The notes under the pieces: model-generated | Told to the model about the DNA's origin: nothing | Databases searched by the model: none | What the model saw: the letters and a program-made list of their open reading frames with translations, nothing else | Shown: positions 5,385-7,240 of the stretch, one piece after another | Layout: every line of letters begins with the position of its first letter | Numbering within the stretch: position 1 is the first letter of the stretch | NCBI GenBank assembly: GCA_029264635.1 | Contig: JARIAA010000159.1 | Location: 1 to 7,240 of the forward strand | DNA length: 7,240 bases | DNA from: Psychrobacter sp. | Lineage (GTDB): Bacteria; Pseudomonadota; Gammaproteobacteria; Pseudomonadales; Moraxellaceae | Reading direction: 5' to 3' | Translations under genes and position numbers: made by a program

Positions 5385-6910
5385 TGAATAGCAACAATAA
5401 TAGAGCAAGTTATCCTACCTTAAAAATGCAGCCTAACTCAAAGATGTCAGGTAGCGCAGTCATGAGCGTGTTTGAGCATCAGCGCTTGGTTTCAAAGGAC
5501 TTTGCTGAGATAGCTGATTTTGCTTGGTTGCTGGCGCAAGAGTTTAGCGTGTTTACTATTAAGCGTCAGCGCGGACAATGGCAGCTAAAAGTCGGTCATT
5601 ATGTGGGTATTATCTTGCTCCCAAGTGGCATGATGCTTGAGATATTGCCCAAAGCGATCGCAGGAACGCAGGCCAGCTCGCTTTCAAAAAATGATGAAGT
5701 TCTGCGCGCACGCCAATGGACACAGTTGATGCTATCCGATCTGATAACATCAAAGACTCATCATAACAAACTGCCCCATACAAAAAATCTGGGTCAGCTT
5801 AGTCAGCATCTGGCTCCGTTTACTACAAAAACGCCGCCGCTGTCGCAGTGGTTGGTCGAGCAGTTTTTGCAGCTGCTATCTGGATATCAGCCTACCAAGC
5901 ACTATCAAACGCAAATCCATCATCAATCGACGCTACAGGGTAAGCTGCTGATAAAAGAGCAGTTAAAACATAATAGTCATCAACCGCATAAGCTTGCCTG
6001 TGAAGTGACTCATCTAACTACAGATATGCTAGCCAATCGTCTAATCAAAAGCGCTTTTGTGTTACTTAAGCAACTGGCAGGCAGGCATCGAAGTAATGAC
6101 TCACAAGCGCTATCAGTATCTACAGTGCTCATGTCTAAACCAGGGCTTTGGCAACATATCACCGAGCTTAGCGGTCATGAGCGTCAAAGATTAGATTCGC
6201 TATATTTACAAGCAAAGCGGCAGCTACAGATACAGCCATTAACGAGGTTGCAGCTGCAATCAGCGCATCAGTTGCTGGACTTAGCGCACTGGTTACTCCA
6301 AGTACATCATACCAATATGCCTACTGGTAACGCTCTTAACTGTCCATACGATCATCAAAATACTTATCAAAATAGCCAGCTGCGGTTGTGCTTATTGATT
6401 AATATGAATCAAGCTTTTGAGCAGTGGGCAAGCGGGCGCGTCGCTAAGCTGTTTGATGCGTCTGCTGGCCTCAATCAGCCTGTATATCAGACGTTTCATC
6501 AACAAAGAGATATTTGGCTCAGTGACACGGTAGGGCAGACTTGTCTGTCTATGCAGCCAGATTTATTGGTATATGATATGAGCGCTTTTCAAGATAAAGA
6601 TAAAGATAAAGATGATAGTCATCTTGAAAAAAAGGGTATAAGTAGCGTTGATACAGGTATACATCATTGCAGCCATGTCATCGATGTCAAATGGAAGCAT
6701 TTGTCGCATGCTCATGACATCAGTGCTAGTGATGCTTACCAGCTAACAAGCTATGCACAAGCTTACCAAGCAGAGCAGGTTTGGCTCGTCTATCCTGTCA
6801 CCGATAATGAGCGGCAACCAGTTGCCCTTCGCCAGCCTGCGCGCGCAGAGCATCCCATTTTATGGCTGATGCCCTTTAACGTCACGACTGGAATGCTTAA
6901 TACCGGCTAA
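5384..6910 (+). CDS. mcrC: McrC-like PD-(D/E)xK nuclease subunit
   Basis: McrC binds the McrB ring, stimulates its NTPase and cuts DNA. The 508-residue protein shows the McrC core LTTDMLANRLIKSA (211-224), like the NEDTLANRIIKS of E. coli McrC, a conserved AFEQW helix (344-348), then the nuclease: QPDLLVYD (391-398, D393), IDVKWKH (433-439, D434 and K436) and the Q-containing helix YQLTSYAQAY (452-461). The N-terminal part (about 28-100) is the usual McrB-contacting region, with LPSGMMLEILPKA (79-91). Between the catalytic PD and DVK lie 40 residues, longer than in E. coli McrC, including an acidic DKDKDKDD run (404-411). The ATG at 5384 overlaps the mcrB stop as TGATG and has no ribosome site, pointing to translational coupling; TTG at 5381 is an alternative, and ATG 5462 is where family similarity begins. 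The protein is longer than E. coli McrC (348 residues). There is no strong terminator after it. Confidence 0.85.
   Translation: MNSNNNRASYPTLKMQPNSKMSGSAVMSVFEHQRLVSKDFAEIADFAWLLAQEFSVFTIKRQRGQWQLKVGHYVGIILLPSGMMLEILPKAIAGTQASSLSKNDEVLRARQWTQLMLSDLITSKTHHNKLPHTKNLGQLSQHLAPFTTKTPPLSQWLVEQFLQLLSGYQPTKHYQTQIHHQSTLQGKLLIKEQLKHNSHQPHKLACEVTHLTTDMLANRLIKSAFVLLKQLAGRHRSNDSQALSVSTVLMSKPGLWQHITELSGHERQRLDSLYLQAKRQLQIQPLTRLQLQSAHQLLDLAHWLLQVHHTNMPTGNALNCPYDHQNTYQNSQLRLCLLINMNQAFEQWASGRVAKLFDASAGLNQPVYQTFHQQRDIWLSDTVGQTCLSMQPDLLVYDMSAFQDKDKDKDDSHLEKKGISSVDTGIHHCSHVIDVKWKHLSHAHDISASDAYQLTSYAQAYQAEQVWLVYPVTDNERQPVALRQPARAEHPILWLMPFNVTTGMLNTG
6593..6610 (+). repeat. GATAAA hexanucleotide repeat inside mcrC
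   Basis: Three perfect GATAAA units are followed by GATGAT, encoding the DKDKDKDD acidic run between the nuclease motifs. Changes in copy number would keep the reading frame and vary the length of the loop in two-residue steps. Confidence 0.8.
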
Positions 6911-6938
6911 ACATCGAGCGCAAATACAGCGATTGTTA

Positions 6939-6981
6939 GCATCATAAATAATAAAAACAGAATATTTGAGCAAAATGATGC
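6939..6981. repeat. Inverted repeat downstream of mcrC
   Basis: GCATCAT (6939-6945) and ATGATGC (6975-6981) are perfect inverted repeats with a 29-base AT-rich loop. No T-run follows, so it is a poor intrinsic terminator; it is the only structure in the gap that could mark the end of the mcrBC transcript. The pairing could be chance in AT-rich sequence. Confidence 0.25.
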
Positions 6982-7010
6982 AAATTCATTAAAATAATAA
7001 GAAATAGGTG

Positions 7011-7039
7011 TTGACACTAGGGGCGGTAAGACCTATTAT
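7011..7039 (+). promoter_or_regulatory. Promoter of tRNA-Pro
   Basis: A perfect -35 TTGACA (7011-7016) and -10 TATTAT (7034-7039), five of six to consensus, are separated by exactly 17 bases. Transcription should start near 7044-7047. The strength suits a stable RNA gene. Confidence 0.85.
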
Positions 7040-7044
7040 ATGCA

Positions 7045-7128
7045 CCTCGATAGCGAGGAACATTAACCAGTTAGCGGTATTACCAATGACGAGTTAATCG
7101 ACAAAACTGTCGTGATAATAGAGAATTT
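7045..7128 (+). other. 5' leader of the tRNA-Pro precursor
   Basis: About 80 bases lie between the predicted transcription start and the mature tRNA, to be removed by RNase P. The leader holds a 5-bp hairpin CCTCG/CGAGG (7045-7058, ATAG loop) at its very 5' end and a 4-bp CGAC/GTCG hairpin (7099-7112). No ORF is seen. Whether these structures matter for processing is unknown. Confidence 0.45.
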
Positions 7129-7205
<77 letters not shown>

Positions 7206-7212
7206 TCTATTT

Positions 7213-7236
7213 AAAGAGCCTTACAGGCTTTTTTTT
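7213..7236 (+). terminator. Intrinsic terminator of tRNA-Pro
   Basis: AGCCT (7217-7221) pairs with AGGCT (7225-7229) around a TAC loop, with a flanking AAAG/TTTT extension and eight T's at 7229-7236. It follows the mature tRNA end by 7 bases, so the tRNA appears to be a single-gene transcript. Confidence 0.88.
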
Positions 7237-7240
7237 ATGT

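Noticed and set aside
7066..7085. Partial tRNA-like copy in the leader (CAGTTAGCGGTATTACC)
   Set aside because: It resembles the D-arm only over a few bases, and no acceptor or anticodon arm can be built around it.

Overview
The window looks like chromosomal DNA of a gamma-proteobacterium, most likely Moraxellaceae (Psychrobacter-like). This rests on moderately AT-rich coding sequence, glutamine-rich proteins, a GspE ATPase encoded apart from other secretion genes, and a classical proteobacterial tRNA-Pro. The genus is an inference from overall impression and was not tested by a search.

Layout, left to right. (1) The 5' part of thiG (thiamine thiazole synthase) runs leftward off the window edge. 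(2) A 337-base divergent spacer follows, with a hairpin and AT-rich repeated words. (3) gspE, the type II secretion ATPase, reads rightward and is complete with all its ATPase and zinc motifs. (4) A convergent spacer with a perfect 11-bp inverted repeat separates it from two leftward genes. The first is an exported RidA-family protein. The second is a DUF4442-like hotdog-fold protein with an odd run of five KLxx tetrapeptides near its N-terminus. (5) A divergent, structured spacer precedes a rightward two-gene McrBC-type restriction module: an McrB-like AAA+ motor overlapping an McrC-like PD-(D/E)xK nuclease by one base. (6) A tRNA-Pro(UGG) gene follows, with a near-consensus promoter, a leader of roughly 80 bases and its own intrinsic terminator.

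The genes do not form one pathway. thiG, gspE, ridA and the hotdog gene look like ordinary chromosomal genes, while mcrB-mcrC is a defence module sitting between them and a tRNA gene. Its McrB has no N-terminal DNA-reading domain. Instead it carries about 120 extra residues between Walker A and the FHQxYxYEEF motif, which may be a winged-helix insert. The nuclease carries an acidic insert made by a GATAAA hexamer repeat between its catalytic PD and DVK motifs. These two features are the most interesting part of the window.
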